Below, piece by piece: positions 34,533-43,601 of a DNA stretch of 64,000 nt. The translations under genes were made by a program, and so were the position numbers. This stretch comes from Allopusillimonas ginsengisoli (GTDB taxonomy: Bacteria; Pseudomonadota; Gammaproteobacteria; Burkholderiales; Burkholderiaceae_B): the NCBI GenBank assembly GCA_005239165.1, contig RAPG01000006.1, forward strand, positions 214,868-278,867. The letters are read 5' to 3'. The notes beneath the pieces were generated by a model that saw only the letters and a program-made list of their open reading frames with translations, made no database searches and was not told the DNA's origin. The stretch's first letter is position 1. Each line of letters starts with the position of its first letter.

Positions 34533-34611
34533 CAAACTGAAGCGTCCGGGCGGCAGCCGTGCCTATGGCCTGTGCCCTCAGGCCATCCGGCAAAGACCCG
34601 CTACCGCACGG

Positions 34612-34632
34612 CGCCGGCCTGCTTGGCCGGCG
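34612..34632 (+). terminator. Hairpin after the ehu operon
   Basis: CGCCGGCC (34612-34619) and GGCCGGCG (34625-34632) with a 5-base loop, 80 bp after ehuA. The T-tract is weak (CCCCCTTTAG), so it may be a partial terminator. Confidence 0.5.
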
Positions 34633-34763
34633 TCCGCCCCCTTTAGCCAGATTAGCGCCGGTTTTCTGGATCGATCAGTGTTGGATTGGGCTCCTGAGCG
34701 CCGTAATCTGGTATTTCTATGCAAAAAACCAATCTGCTTGCTTCATAAGAGCCAAGACACGAG

Positions 34764-35972
34764 TCAGCGACTGCTCACCGTCCACAGGTCACGCCAGAAC
34801 TGAAGCTTTTTAAAATCATCTGGCGTGGTTTCTGAATTGTTGACATACATTTTATCAATCAATTTATCTACGCCAGACGCTTCGCTTGCCGGCATTTCCG
34901 CTTTGCTGTTCGTCGATATCTTGCCGTCTTCCATCTGCGGCTCCATGCCCTCGGCTGACATCATGTAGTGCGCAAACAACTTGGCCGCATTGGGGCTTTT
35001 GGTCCCAGCCGCGATGACGGCAACACGAGGTGTTAGCTGGCCGATCCACGGCGTCATCTCTTTACAGACGGCCATAGCGAATTTTTCATTTTTTGCATGC
35101 GTAAAGATGGCCGAGCTAACAAACCCGATCACGGGGTGTTCAGATGTACTGGCGCCCACGATAGGTCCAACGTCAGTGTCACTCTTCTGTACCTTTACAT
35201 TATTTTCAGCGAAACGCTTGGCCCACTCGGCAGTTGCAGAAGGCTGTTTTGTTTCAAGAGGCTTGCCAAAATACTCTTGGTATGCCGCCTTCATTTTGTC
35301 ATCCGCGTTATCGGCAATCTGGTTCAGCCAAAACATGGTTTCGTTACGAAGCAAGGGGTCTGGAATACTGATCTTGCCCTTCCATTTTTTGTCGGTAAGC
35401 GCCCACATATTATTTACCGGGCACGTGTCGCCATAAACGTCAGGGTTATACACCCATACCCAAGGGTTCAAGCTGGTGATGGCAGGATGTTGATATACCG
35501 CAGGTGTCTCACTTTTCAAATCAGGCGGCATCCAGCTGATGGCGATGCCCTGCGGCAGAAACTGCGCCGTCACGTCGGGCAGGTTACTCATGTTAAAAAC
35601 GTCGTGCTTCACATTACGCGCCTGGGCTTCCCGAACCAATACCTCAGCCTGGTTCGAGGCAGACATTTTTTCACCTGTTGTCTTAATGTCGTATTTTTTG
35701 GAGAACCTCTCGGCCATCACCTTGATTTTACCGGTTGCGTCCACAACCGTTATCGGATCTTCCTTCTTGGCCGCATCAATAAGTGCATCCAGGCTGTAAT
35801 TTGAGTCAGGAATCCCCAACCCGGTACTGCCATTGGAAGCGCCCGCATCCTTGCTGTTTGATGCCGCAGACGCAGGCAGCCCGTATCCAGCGATCGCCAG
35901 CGTCGCCACCAGAACGGGTATTACAAAGCTTGTGCTGTTGCTATGAGTGCACTTTACGTATCTCACTGTCAT
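34764..35972 (-). CDS. ABC transporter substrate-binding protein, ferric/spermidine-type cluster
   Basis: A 402-residue periplasmic protein with a signal peptide (SFVIPVLVATLAIAGYGLPA, cut near ASA|ASN). The fold belongs to the type II binding proteins used for iron(III), polyamines, thiamine or phosphonates: SLDALIDAAKKEDPITVVDA, MSASNQAEVLVREAQARNVK, TDKKWKGKISIPDPLLRNET. No obvious pair of tyrosines typical of FbpA iron sites can be assigned with confidence, so the substrate is open. It precedes the ATPase gene by 8 bp and belongs to a three-gene importer placed between the ectoine uptake and synthesis operons. Confidence 0.87.
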   Translation of the reverse strand: MTVRYVKCTHSNSTSFVIPVLVATLAIAGYGLPASAASNSKDAGASNGSTGLGIPDSNYSLDALIDAAKKEDPITVVDATGKIKVMAERFSKKYDIKTTGEKMSASNQAEVLVREAQARNVKHDVFNMSNLPDVTAQFLPQGIAISWMPPDLKSETPAVYQHPAITSLNPWVWVYNPDVYGDTCPVNNMWALTDKKWKGKISIPDPLLRNETMFWLNQIADNADDKMKAAYQEYFGKPLETKQPSATAEWAKRFAENNVKVQKSDTDVGPIVGASTSEHPVIGFVSSAIFTHAKNEKFAMAVCKEMTPWIGQLTPRVAVIAAGTKSPNAAKLFAHYMMSAEGMEPQMEDGKISTNSKAEMPASEASGVDKLIDKMYVNNSETTPDDFKKLQFWRDLWTVSSR

Positions 35973-35980
35973 CTCCTTAG

Positions 35981-37159
35981 TTACGTCGTTGATGTGGCAT
36001 GGCCAACATTTTGCTCTTTAGAATACTTGCTGTCGGGCAGACCTGGCAGCGCGTCAAGGTTGGATAGCCTGTCCCCATTCTCATCGAACAGATGCAGATC
36101 CCCTTGAGCGACCCACAAGGTCACGATGTCTTTAAACTGAACATTAGGCGGTGAGTTGGTCGTGGCGAAAACCCTTTGTTCACCCCATACCAACTCAATA
36201 ATCCAGCTTCCGCCTGTTGGCATAACACTGGCTACGACTGCCTGGCCCGAGTATGCCGTGTCGGGCGCGGTGCCCGCCGCCGGCAGAAGCCGGATGCTCT
36301 CTGGGCGGACGCCAACCGATTCCGCGCCATGTCCTGAACGCACGTCATCCATAAATTGTTGCAATGACGCCGACAACGCTGAGTGATCGTCAGCAGCAAA
36401 CTCGATAAAGTTGATGGGTGGATTTCCAACAAACTCGGCTACAAACCTGTTGCGCGGATGATTGTAAATATCGTCCGGCGTGCCAAGTTGCTGCAGCGTG
36501 CCTTCACTCATAACGGCTATCACACTGGCCAACGTCATGGCTTCCCATTGGTCATGGGTTACAAAAAGCACGGTGGCTCTGGTTTCAAGATGAATTTTTT
36601 TGAGCTCCGCCCGCATTTCCAGCCGCAACTTAGCATCAAGATTGGACAAAGGCTCATCCATCAGGATGACGCTTGGCTGCACGGCCAGCATACGCGCCAG
36701 CGCGACACGTTGCTGCTGACCTCCCGACAGGTCAGATGGATACCGCTTGCTGTACTTGGCGATGCCCAGTTTTTCTAAAACCTGATTTGCTGCGGCTTTT
36801 CGCGTTGCACTGTCCACGTTGCGCAGCTCAAGGCCAAACTCCACATTGTCTTGCACCGTCAAGTGCGGCCAAAGTGCATAGCTTTGAAACACAAAACCCA
36901 TATTCCGCTTCTCGGGCGGTACATAAATGCCTTGCTCAACCGAGTCAACTACCTGATCACCAACCTGTATCTCGCCGGCTGTCGGATGTTCCAACCCGGC
37001 GATCATTCTCAGCGTTGTGGTCTTGCCGCAACCCGAAGGCCCTAATATGCACAGAAACTCCCCATCATCAATATCGAGATCCAGCCCCTTGACCGCCGGG
37101 ACGCGACTTCCGCTGTAGTACTTCTGGATTCCGCGTAGCGTGATTCTTGGCACCATCAA
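35981..37159 (-). CDS. ABC transporter ATP-binding protein (PotA/FbpC type)
   Basis: A 392-residue ATPase: Walker A GPSGCGKTT, signature LSGGQQQRVALARMLAV, Walker B VILMDEPLSNLDAKLRLEMR, switch LFVTHDQWEAM. The C-terminal third (about 240-370) is a TOBE-like regulatory domain (GVRPESIRLLPAAG). This architecture is shared by importers of iron(III), spermidine/putrescine, phosphonate and sugars. Its 3' end lies 8 bp before the binding-protein gene; its start overlaps the permease stop (ATGA). Confidence 0.92.
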   Translation of the reverse strand: MMVPRITLRGIQKYYSGSRVPAVKGLDLDIDDGEFLCILGPSGCGKTTTLRMIAGLEHPTAGEIQVGDQVVDSVEQGIYVPPEKRNMGFVFQSYALWPHLTVQDNVEFGLELRNVDSATRKAAANQVLEKLGIAKYSKRYPSDLSGGQQQRVALARMLAVQPSVILMDEPLSNLDAKLRLEMRAELKKIHLETRATVLFVTHDQWEAMTLASVIAVMSEGTLQQLGTPDDIYNHPRNRFVAEFVGNPPINFIEFAADDHSALSASLQQFMDDVRSGHGAESVGVRPESIRLLPAAGTAPDTAYSGQAVVASVMPTGGSWIIELVWGEQRVFATTNSPPNVQFKDIVTLWVAQGDLHLFDENGDRLSNLDALPGLPDSKYSKEQNVGHATSTT

Positions 37160-39009
37160 CCCCCTAGTCCCGACGCAAGACTGGTCTTCGTCGCTTTTTG
37201 TAAAAATAAGGTTCCGAAAAAGGCGAGCGCCGACAACATCAGCACAACGGCGTTGGCAGCCTGGCTATAGCCAAAGTCTACAAGTCGTATCGCATACGTA
37301 GTCAGCAGATCAGTCCCAGGTGTAGCCAGCATGATTACCAGACTTAGTCCCTTCAGGCCCGATATGAAAGGCAAAAGTATGGCGGCGGCCAGTGGACCTT
37401 TCTGAATAGGAATGACCACCTTCAACAGGCGTTTCCACCAGCCGGCACCAGCAACCTGGGCGGCTTCTTCAGGATCCTTGCCTAGTTGCATCATGGCGGA
37501 TATGCCCGCGCGCGATGCAAACGGCATCTGGTCGGCCATCAACGCCAGAATCAGGATTGCCGCAGTGCCATAAAGCGCAGGGATAGGTCCATGCGGTACG
37601 GCAAATATCGACAAGCACGCCGCCGCGAAAGCGATCCCGGGAACCAGATAAGGAAGAAAGGTCACATAACGCAAGTAACCGCCTATTGATCTTAAGGGTG
37701 TACGTACGACTACATACCCGACCAGAACACCCAGTACGCCCGCACATATAGCAGCGATACCCACCATCCACAGCGAGTTCCAGGCCGCATGCCAAAAATC
37801 TGCGGTGATCAGAATGCCATCACGCAAGGCTGTGGTGGGGAGATCGTGACCAACCCAGTAATCCCAGGTGAAGTTATCCAGGGTGAATTTCCCCGGTGTC
37901 CGCATGACAGTTGTCAGAAACAGCACCGTCAGAGGGATGGCAACACTGATGACAAAAACCAAACCGGCGATGGCTGTGATGGGGAGGCGCCAGGTGCCAA
38001 GACTACGTGTGCGGTCCATGCCGCCTTTTGTGCCTATGGTGACAAAGCGACGTGCTTCTCGGACCAAACGGGCATCGATGAGGACAGAGATAGAACCGAT
38101 AAGGATAATAACCCCCGCCAGCACCGCTGCTTCACCGCCTTGTCGAGCCGTTACGCTGCGAAACAGCGACGTGGCAAGCACATCGTACTTAACGGGAGCC
38201 CCCAGCACATAGGCCACCCCGAAATCCCCCAGACATTTGGCGAAAATAAGCGTAACGGCCGACAGCAGGGAGGGTCGCATCAATGGGATGATAATGCGGC
38301 GGGCCACAGTAGAAGGACCCGCCCCCAGCATCCGTCCTGCATCTTCCATCTGCGCATCGAATGAACGCAACGCATTTCCGAAGAGCAATATGACAAAAGG
38401 CGTGTAATGCAGCGCCAGAACAATAGTGATAGGAAGCTGGCCATAGGCGAGCCAGTCTGGCGGCTCAAAGCCCATAGATTCCAGCCAACCCGGCTGACCG
38501 CCCACAGTACGGTTGAGAAACACCGAACTCCATGCCAGCGCCAGCGTCCAGGAGGGCAGCATATACGGAACAATAAGTGCGGTGGCAAACCACTTGCGCC
38601 CCATTATGTCGGTGCGGCTAATAAACCAGGCCATGGTGCCGCCAACCACAAGAGCGATAGCCATCGCACCCAGGGCAACGCTAAGCGTGTGGACCAAAGG
38701 AAACCAGAGAATGTCTGGTGCGACGATAGACTTGAACACCCGGCCCAAGTTGTAAAGCGTCAATGACCCAACGTCTTGCCCTACCCGTGCCGCGTCGGCA
38801 AATTGAACCCGAAACGCGTCGGCAAGCAGAGAGACGATAGGCGCAACTATCAGGTACGAAAACAGCAGTGCGGCCAGAATGCCAACGACTACCGTTGGGT
38901 CTCGGAGCGCTATCTTTAAGCGGTAATTAGAAATTTTAAAAAATCTCGTACCATCCCTGAATGGAACAGTTCCGTCACGCTGCGTAGGCCCGTGCACGCT
39001 TTCTCCCAA
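37156..39009 (-). CDS. ABC transporter permease with two fused membrane domains (FbpB type)
   Basis: A 617-residue membrane protein made of two permease halves (about residues 45-330 and 350-615). Each has about six membrane segments and an EAA-type loop (AGRMLGAGPSTVARRIIIPL in the first, EEAAQVAGAGWWKRLLKVVI in the second). Such fused permeases are typical of iron(III) and some spermidine- or 2-aminoethylphosphonate-type importers. The N-terminal 40 residues are polar and may be cytoplasmic. It is the first gene of the importer; a 49 bp direct repeat lies upstream in what should be its promoter region. Confidence 0.9.
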   Translation of the reverse strand: MGESVHGPTQRDGTVPFRDGTRFFKISNYRLKIALRDPTVVVGILAALLFSYLIVAPIVSLLADAFRVQFADAARVGQDVGSLTLYNLGRVFKSIVAPDILWFPLVHTLSVALGAMAIALVVGGTMAWFISRTDIMGRKWFATALIVPYMLPSWTLALAWSSVFLNRTVGGQPGWLESMGFEPPDWLAYGQLPITIVLALHYTPFVILLFGNALRSFDAQMEDAGRMLGAGPSTVARRIIIPLMRPSLLSAVTLIFAKCLGDFGVAYVLGAPVKYDVLATSLFRSVTARQGGEAAVLAGVIILIGSISVLIDARLVREARRFVTIGTKGGMDRTRSLGTWRLPITAIAGLVFVISVAIPLTVLFLTTVMRTPGKFTLDNFTWDYWVGHDLPTTALRDGILITADFWHAAWNSLWMVGIAAICAGVLGVLVGYVVVRTPLRSIGGYLRYVTFLPYLVPGIAFAAACLSIFAVPHGPIPALYGTAAILILALMADQMPFASRAGISAMMQLGKDPEEAAQVAGAGWWKRLLKVVIPIQKGPLAAAILLPFISGLKGLSLVIMLATPGTDLLTTYAIRLVDFGYSQAANAVVLMLSALAFFGTLFLQKATKTSLASGLGG

Positions 39010-39037
39010 AGCTTTAAATCTTATCCGACAGGCCCAT

Positions 39038-39134
39038 CAGACCGTAGTCAACCCGTCGGGCTCCAGCATGCTTGTTGACACTACATCAGACCGTAGCCAA
39101 CCTGTCAGACTCCAGCATGCTGTTGGCACTACAT
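39038..39134. repeat. Direct repeat, two copies of about 49 bp
   Basis: Copy 1 (39038-39086) and copy 2 (39087-39134) both begin CAGACCGTAG, contain CTCCAGCATGCT and end CACTACAT, with about seven differences. They lie directly upstream of the permease gene on its promoter side. The rest of the region 39010-39414 holds no gene that I can support. Confidence 0.85.
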
Positions 39135-39414
39135 CACAGCGTGCAAGTCCTGACCGCTGCAAAAAACCAGCCAGGCCCCCGGAGACAAACCCGTCGTATT
39201 TCAAGATTTTGATGCTCGGGTTCGTACAACCTGGGCTCGCCCCCCTATATTGGATTCCATTGTAGATTCAAATACAGCACGATTGATGTTTTTCGGTGAC
39301 CGCTATGCCGATGCTGGTCAATGTGCTTCTTGTAGCCATAGCCCTTGCCGTAACACGTACACTTTATTTTTTGACCATGCAGACCAAAATCGCAACGCCA
39401 CATCACTATTCAAC

Positions 39415-39463
39415 AAGAAAAGCGCCCCCGTCAAGCAAAACACTATTGCTTGACGGGGGCGCT
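39415..39463 (-). terminator. Very strong terminator of the ect operon
   Basis: An 18 bp perfect stem (39421-39438 with 39446-39463; arms begin AGCGCCCCCGTC and end GACGGGGGCGCT) with a 7-base loop. On the minus strand it is followed by TTTTCTTG. It lies 65 bp after ectD. Confidence 0.85.
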
Positions 39464-39527
39464 CATTGTAACCGCCGGCACAATCTGGCAGCGTTAACGC
39501 CCGACCGTGGTTACCAGATCATTAGCA

Positions 39528-40457
39528 TCAATCCGCAGGCTCTACAGCGGGTACGTCGAGTGGTTCCAACTGATCGAAACGTTTGCGAGCGGCGATATGT
39601 TCTGGACGCGGCTTAAGCTCATGTCGGGGATCCTCAAGCGTGTTCTCTATGCTGTTATAAACCATAAACACATTAGCACGTGGCCATGGCGAGATATTGC
39701 CGTTAGACCCATGCATGGTATTGCAATCGAAAAACACCACCGAACCTGCGGGCGCTGTCATCTGTTCGATGCCGCCCTGCTCTACCAGCAATTGCAGGCT
39801 GAGTGGATCTGGCACGCCAAACTCTTGCTTCTTCAGAGACTGCTTATAGTGCTCGTCGGGCGTTTCGCCCTGGCACGAAATAAACTGCTTCTGCGAACCT
39901 GGCACCAGCATAAGCGGCCCATTGCATGCGTTGTTGTCGGTAAGCAGAACAGAACAACTCAGTGCACGCATGCTGGGCATGCCATCTTCAACATGCCAGG
40001 TCTCAAAGTCAGAATGCCAGTAAAACTCTTTGCCTTTGAAACCAGGCTTCATGTTGGCGCGTGACTGATGTATATAAACCTCTGAACCCAAGACCTGACG
40101 CGCCACATGGATGAGGCGTGGATCGCGTGATAGCCTGTCCACCATCGCGCTAAGCTGATGCACCCTGAAAATAGATCTGACCTCGTCACTGGCGGGCTCG
40201 GTAACGGCCTCTTCCATGATTTTGATCTCAGGGTCGTCGCTCATGCGCTTGATCTCATCCAGAAGCCCCTGGACCTCTTCAGCGCTAAACACATTTTCGA
40301 GCAGCAGAAAGCCATTATTCTCATATGACTCTATCTGCTCGGACGTCAAAGCATCTGCGTAAGACCCACCGTCATAAACAACGGGATCCTGGCGCGCGAT
40401 GATGGCGGCAGTCCTGCTGCCGCGCGAAGCATATAAATCGTTAATAGTTGTAGACAT
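39528..40457 (-). CDS. ectD: Ectoine hydroxylase
   Basis: A 309-residue Fe(II)/2-oxoglutarate dioxygenase that converts ectoine to 5-hydroxyectoine. The EctD signature FYWHSDFETWHVEDGMPSMR supplies the His and Asp iron ligands, and the distal His lies in FFDCNTMHGSNGNISPWPRA. MKPGFKGKEF precedes the signature, as in the family. Length matches the usual 295-310. It is the last gene of ectRABCD, 34 bp after ectC, and is followed by a strong terminator. Its presence means the cell can make hydroxyectoine, which also helps against heat and drying. Confidence 0.96.
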   Translation of the reverse strand: MSTTINDLYASRGSRTAAIIARQDPVVYDGGSYADALTSEQIESYENNGFLLLENVFSAEEVQGLLDEIKRMSDDPEIKIMEEAVTEPASDEVRSIFRVHQLSAMVDRLSRDPRLIHVARQVLGSEVYIHQSRANMKPGFKGKEFYWHSDFETWHVEDGMPSMRALSCSVLLTDNNACNGPLMLVPGSQKQFISCQGETPDEHYKQSLKKQEFGVPDPLSLQLLVEQGGIEQMTAPAGSVVFFDCNTMHGSNGNISPWPRANVFMVYNSIENTLEDPRHELKPRPEHIAARKRFDQLEPLDVPAVEPAD

Positions 40458-40491
40458 TTAAATGAATACTCCTTGCGAAATTGAGCCCGAC

Positions 40492-40887
40492 TCAGGCGGC
40501 ATCAGTCTCCAGCGGGTAAACACCTTCCTTGTCGTGCACCTCGTCGCCGGTCAGCGGCGGATTGAAAACGCATATCACCCGCAAAGGCTCTTTGCCGCCC
40601 CGAAGCCAATGCTCGTCATTCTCGTCCAGTGCATATACAACACCGGGGCCCAGTGCATACTTCTTGCCGTCAGCAATGGTTTCAATTTCGCCATCACCCT
40701 CGACGCACCACACAGCCTCAAGATGGTTCTGGTAATGAATATGCGTTTCAGTACCAGGAAAAATCACCGTCTCATGAAATGAAAAACCCATGCCATCTTT
40801 CTTGAGCAAAACACGCCGGCTAAGCCAGTTGTCGGTTTTGATCTCATGTTCGGTGCCAATTACATCTTTCACATTACGTACAATCAT
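40492..40887 (-). CDS. ectC: L-ectoine synthase
   Basis: A 131-residue cupin enzyme that closes N-gamma-acetyl-diaminobutyrate to ectoine with loss of water. Recognisable segments: [40 protein letters not shown] (metal-binding) and [20 protein letters not shown], ending in [19 protein letters not shown]. The start overlaps the ectB stop (ATGA). Length is typical (128-137). Confidence 0.96.
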   Translation of the reverse strand: MIVRNVKDVIGTEHEIKTDNWLSRRVLLKKDGMGFSFHETVIFPGTETHIHYQNHLEAVWCVEGDGEIETIADGKKYALGPGVVYALDENDEHWLRGGKEPLRVICVFNPPLTGDEVHDKEGVYPLETDAA

Positions 40888-42191
40888 CCTGCTTTACCTC
40901 CAAACTTCAGTACACGTGCGCTGACACCGTTTTCGTCCAGCACCTGAGCCACGCAACTCTCAATAATTTCAAGACCGCGGCGCAGCAAGTCATCTTCAAT
41001 CGTCAGTGCCGGCAAGACCTTAAGCACTTCGTCGTGTGCCCCGGATGTCTCAATGACCAGACCTTCCTCAAATGCCTTATGTGCGATCTTGTTGGCCAGG
41101 TCATCACCCACTGGGGTAACCAACCCCTGGATCAAGCCACGTCCGCGCACGCTGAGGCCCGCCATCGGGTAGCTATGGTCGAGGTTTTCAAGCCAGTCAC
41201 GCACCATACGCTCTTTGCGGGCGGTTTCTTTTGCGAAAGCGTCATCGCTCCAGTAGTGCTCCAGTGCCGCAGTCGCCGTGACAAAGGCCAGGTTATTGCC
41301 GCGGAACGTACCACTATGCTCGCCGGGCTTCCATATATCGAGCTCAGGCTTCATCAACACCAGCGACATGGGCAACCCATAGCCAGATAGCGACTTGGAA
41401 AGCGTAATGATGTCAGGCTCAATGCCGAGTGACTCAAAGCTGAAGAAACTGCCAGTACGACCGCAGCCTACCTGAATATCATCGACGATAAGCAGCATGT
41501 CGTGCTTGCGGCACAGAGTTTGCAATTCTTTAAGCCAGCGCTTGCTTGCAACGTTAACACCACCCTCACCCTGCACCGTTTCAACGATTACGGCGGCGGG
41601 ATGATCCATGCCACTGCTTGGATCATCCAGCATGCGCTCCAGGTAGGCCATCGTGTTGGCGTCAGGACCCAAATATCCGTCAAACGGCATGAACGAGGTA
41701 TTGCTCAACGCAACGCCTGCGGCATTGCGGAACTTCTCGTTTGCTGTCACAGCCAGCGAACCGCCGCTCACCCCATGAAACCCATGGGTAAACGAAATAA
41801 TATTTTGTCTGCCTTTTACCTTGCGCGCAATCTTGAGGGCAGCCTCAACCGCATTAGTGCCTGTAGGGCCGGTAAACTGCAAGGTATAGTTCCATCCACG
41901 CGGTTTAAACAGTACGCGCTCGACAGTTTCGAGAAACTCTTTCTTGGCGCACGTCGCCATATCAAGCCCATGCACGACACCATCGGTATTAAGGTAGTCA
42001 ATGAGTTTTTCTTTAAATACCGGGTTGTTATGGCCATAATTAAGCGTCCCCGCGCCACTGAAGAAATCGATATATTCTTTACCCGACTCATCAATTAGCA
42101 ACGACCCTCTGGCCTCTTTGAAAACAACGGGGAACGACCGAACGTAGCCCCGCACTTCCGACTCCATTCGGTCAAAAATTTTCAAATCCAT
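40884..42191 (-). CDS. ectB: Diaminobutyrate-2-oxoglutarate transaminase
   Basis: A 435-residue class III PLP aminotransferase that makes L-2,4-diaminobutyrate from aspartate semialdehyde with glutamate as amino donor. Visible motifs: [60 protein letters not shown], and the PLP lysine in [20 protein letters not shown]. The family length is 420-440. It is the third gene of the operon, 83 bp after ectA, and overlaps ectC. No ask_ect (dedicated aspartokinase) gene is present. Confidence 0.96.
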   Translation of the reverse strand: MDLKIFDRMESEVRGYVRSFPVVFKEARGSLLIDESGKEYIDFFSGAGTLNYGHNNPVFKEKLIDYLNTDGVVHGLDMATCAKKEFLETVERVLFKPRGWNYTLQFTGPTGTNAVEAALKIARKVKGRQNIISFTHGFHGVSGGSLAVTANEKFRNAAGVALSNTSFMPFDGYLGPDANTMAYLERMLDDPSSGMDHPAAVIVETVQGEGGVNVASKRWLKELQTLCRKHDMLLIVDDIQVGCGRTGSFFSFESLGIEPDIITLSKSLSGYGLPMSLVLMKPELDIWKPGEHSGTFRGNNLAFVTATAALEHYWSDDAFAKETARKERMVRDWLENLDHSYPMAGLSVRGRGLIQGLVTPVGDDLANKIAHKAFEEGLVIETSGAHDEVLKVLPALTIEDDLLRRGLEIIESCVAQVLDENGVSARVLKFGGKAG

Positions 42192-42274
42192 AATAAATCC
42201 TCCTAGTTACATAAAACGCTCGTCCGACCACGGCGCGCCAGAACCGGGCACCGCTGGGGCGTTTTGATTTCAAA

Positions 42275-42862
42275 TTAACTGGCTAACTTCAGATGGCCTG
42301 CGTCTGGCCGGATTGGGCCTATGCGCAAAAGTGGCTCATCATCGTGACCGTGCTCGCCGAACAGGCTGCGATCAAACAAAGGACTCTCGTGCACCGGGGC
42401 GTTGAGCCGACGCGCCAGACTTGCGAACATACCGCGTGATGCCTGATTATCAGGACCAACTGTAGTTTCGATATAACGCACACTTTCAAGCGCGGGCCGC
42501 TCGAGCAAGTGTCGCAGCATGCGCTGCCCCAGCCCGCGTCCACGTGCGTCTTCATGCACCGCTACCTGCCAGACGAAGAGTGTGTCGGCAGCTTCAGGCT
42601 GCCTGTAACCCGAAATAAATCCGAGCAGCCTGTCTGCGGAGCCCGCCACCACGCTTGTGGCGCAGAAATGCTCACTGAGAAGCAGATAGGTGTATAGAGA
42701 ATTGAGGTCGAGCGGGGGACACTCGGATATCAGCTTGTGAATACCCGCCGCATCGGATTTGGCAGGGGCTCTGAGCCACAGATCAGACTCTGTGTCTTCA
42801 GAACCCTCCATATGGTCAGAGGGGGAGAGTTGAGAAGTAGTTCGTGCTTTACGATTTCTCAC
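42275..42862 (-). CDS. ectA: Diaminobutyrate acetyltransferase
   Basis: A 195-residue GNAT enzyme that acetylates L-2,4-diaminobutyrate. The acetyl-CoA loop is [20 protein letters not shown], with [10 protein letters not shown] before it and [20 protein letters not shown] after it, typical for EctA. The start is a GTG at 42862 that overlaps the ectR stop (GTGA), indicating translational coupling with the regulator. The N-terminal 20 residues are polar and slightly longer than usual. Confidence 0.95.
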   Translation of the reverse strand: MRNRKARTTSQLSPSDHMEGSEDTESDLWLRAPAKSDAAGIHKLISECPPLDLNSLYTYLLLSEHFCATSVVAGSADRLLGFISGYRQPEAADTLFVWQVAVHEDARGRGLGQRMLRHLLERPALESVRYIETTVGPDNQASRGMFASLARRLNAPVHESPLFDRSLFGEHGHDDEPLLRIGPIRPDAGHLKLAS

Positions 42863-43404
42863 ACCACCAATCCTGATTCTGGAAGCGCCCCTGGCGTAGT
42901 CGGCACATCGAGAATGGGCGATGCCTGCTCGCCGAGCGCTTCAGTTAACACAACGCCGTCCGACTCCATTAAGTTAACGATGCGTTCGAGCGACACCGTA
43001 ATCGCTGCCTGTTCAGACTCTGGCAACGCATTAAGGGCATCAGCAAGCTTTTTCTGAAGCGGTGAAGGCGTGCTGGCTGCCAACTGCCGCCCCTCGTCGG
43101 TCGCTGTTATATAAACGATACGTCGATCTTGGCGACCGCGCTCACGCCGGATAAGACCCTTGTCTTCCAGACGGTCGAGAATGCCCACTATCGTACTTGC
43201 GCTGACATGCATGTCGCGGCTGATAGCCGTAGCAGTCATCGAGCCACCATCAATGACGGTGCGCAGACAAATAAGCTGCGGCGCCGTAATGTTGCTGCAC
43301 GCTGCCAGCTGGCGCGAATGGAGCGCCACCGACCGCGTAATGCGTCGGAGTGCCCGTAAAATGCGCAGATCGTGTTGCTCGGCAGAGTTATTTAGCATCG
43401 ACAT
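42859..43404 (-). CDS. ectR: MarR-family regulator of ectoine synthesis
   Basis: A 181-residue MarR-type winged-helix repressor. [20 protein letters not shown] and [20 protein letters not shown] form the recognition region, followed by the wing [20 protein letters not shown]. Known EctR proteins repress ect genes at low osmolarity. Here ectR is the first gene of the operon itself and is coupled to ectA, so it would control its own level with the biosynthetic enzymes. A near-consensus promoter and palindrome lie just upstream. Its C-terminal 25 residues are extended and Pro/Gly-rich. Confidence 0.93.
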   Translation of the reverse strand: MSMLNNSAEQHDLRILRALRRITRSVALHSRQLAACSNITAPQLICLRTVIDGGSMTATAISRDMHVSASTIVGILDRLEDKGLIRRERGRQDRRIVYITATDEGRQLAASTPSPLQKKLADALNALPESEQAAITVSLERIVNLMESDGVVLTEALGEQASPILDVPTTPGALPESGLVV

Positions 43405-43427
43405 ATCTTTAAAGTTAGAAAGAATTC

Positions 43428-43478
43428 AATCAAATTGATTTCTGCTGAAATCATAAGCCACCGAATCGTTGGTGTCAA
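43428..43478 (-). promoter_or_regulatory. ectRABCD promoter and candidate EctR operator
   Basis: On the minus strand TTGACA (43478-43473), 17 bases, TATGAT (43455-43450). Ten bases below the -10, covering the expected early transcribed region, is AATCAAATTGATT (43428-43440), a 13 bp palindrome with 6 bp arms. MarR-type dimers bind such sites. Binding by EctR is inferred, not shown. Confidence 0.75.
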
Positions 43479-43517
43479 ACATGATTCGTAACAGAATCAG
43501 TTGTGCTGACCAGGATC

Positions 43518-43543
43518 ACAAAAAAAGCTGCCTGAGGCAGCTT
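43518..43543 (-). terminator. Terminator of the tldD transcript
   Basis: AAGCTGCC (43525-43532) and GGCAGCTT (43536-43543) with a 3-base loop; on the minus strand it is followed by TTTTT. It separates tldD from the ect promoter. Confidence 0.85.
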
Positions 43544-43601
43544 CCTTGAAACGGGGAGACGGAAAACACCCTCCGCCCGCCTACACGACAGTATGACGGG
43601 C

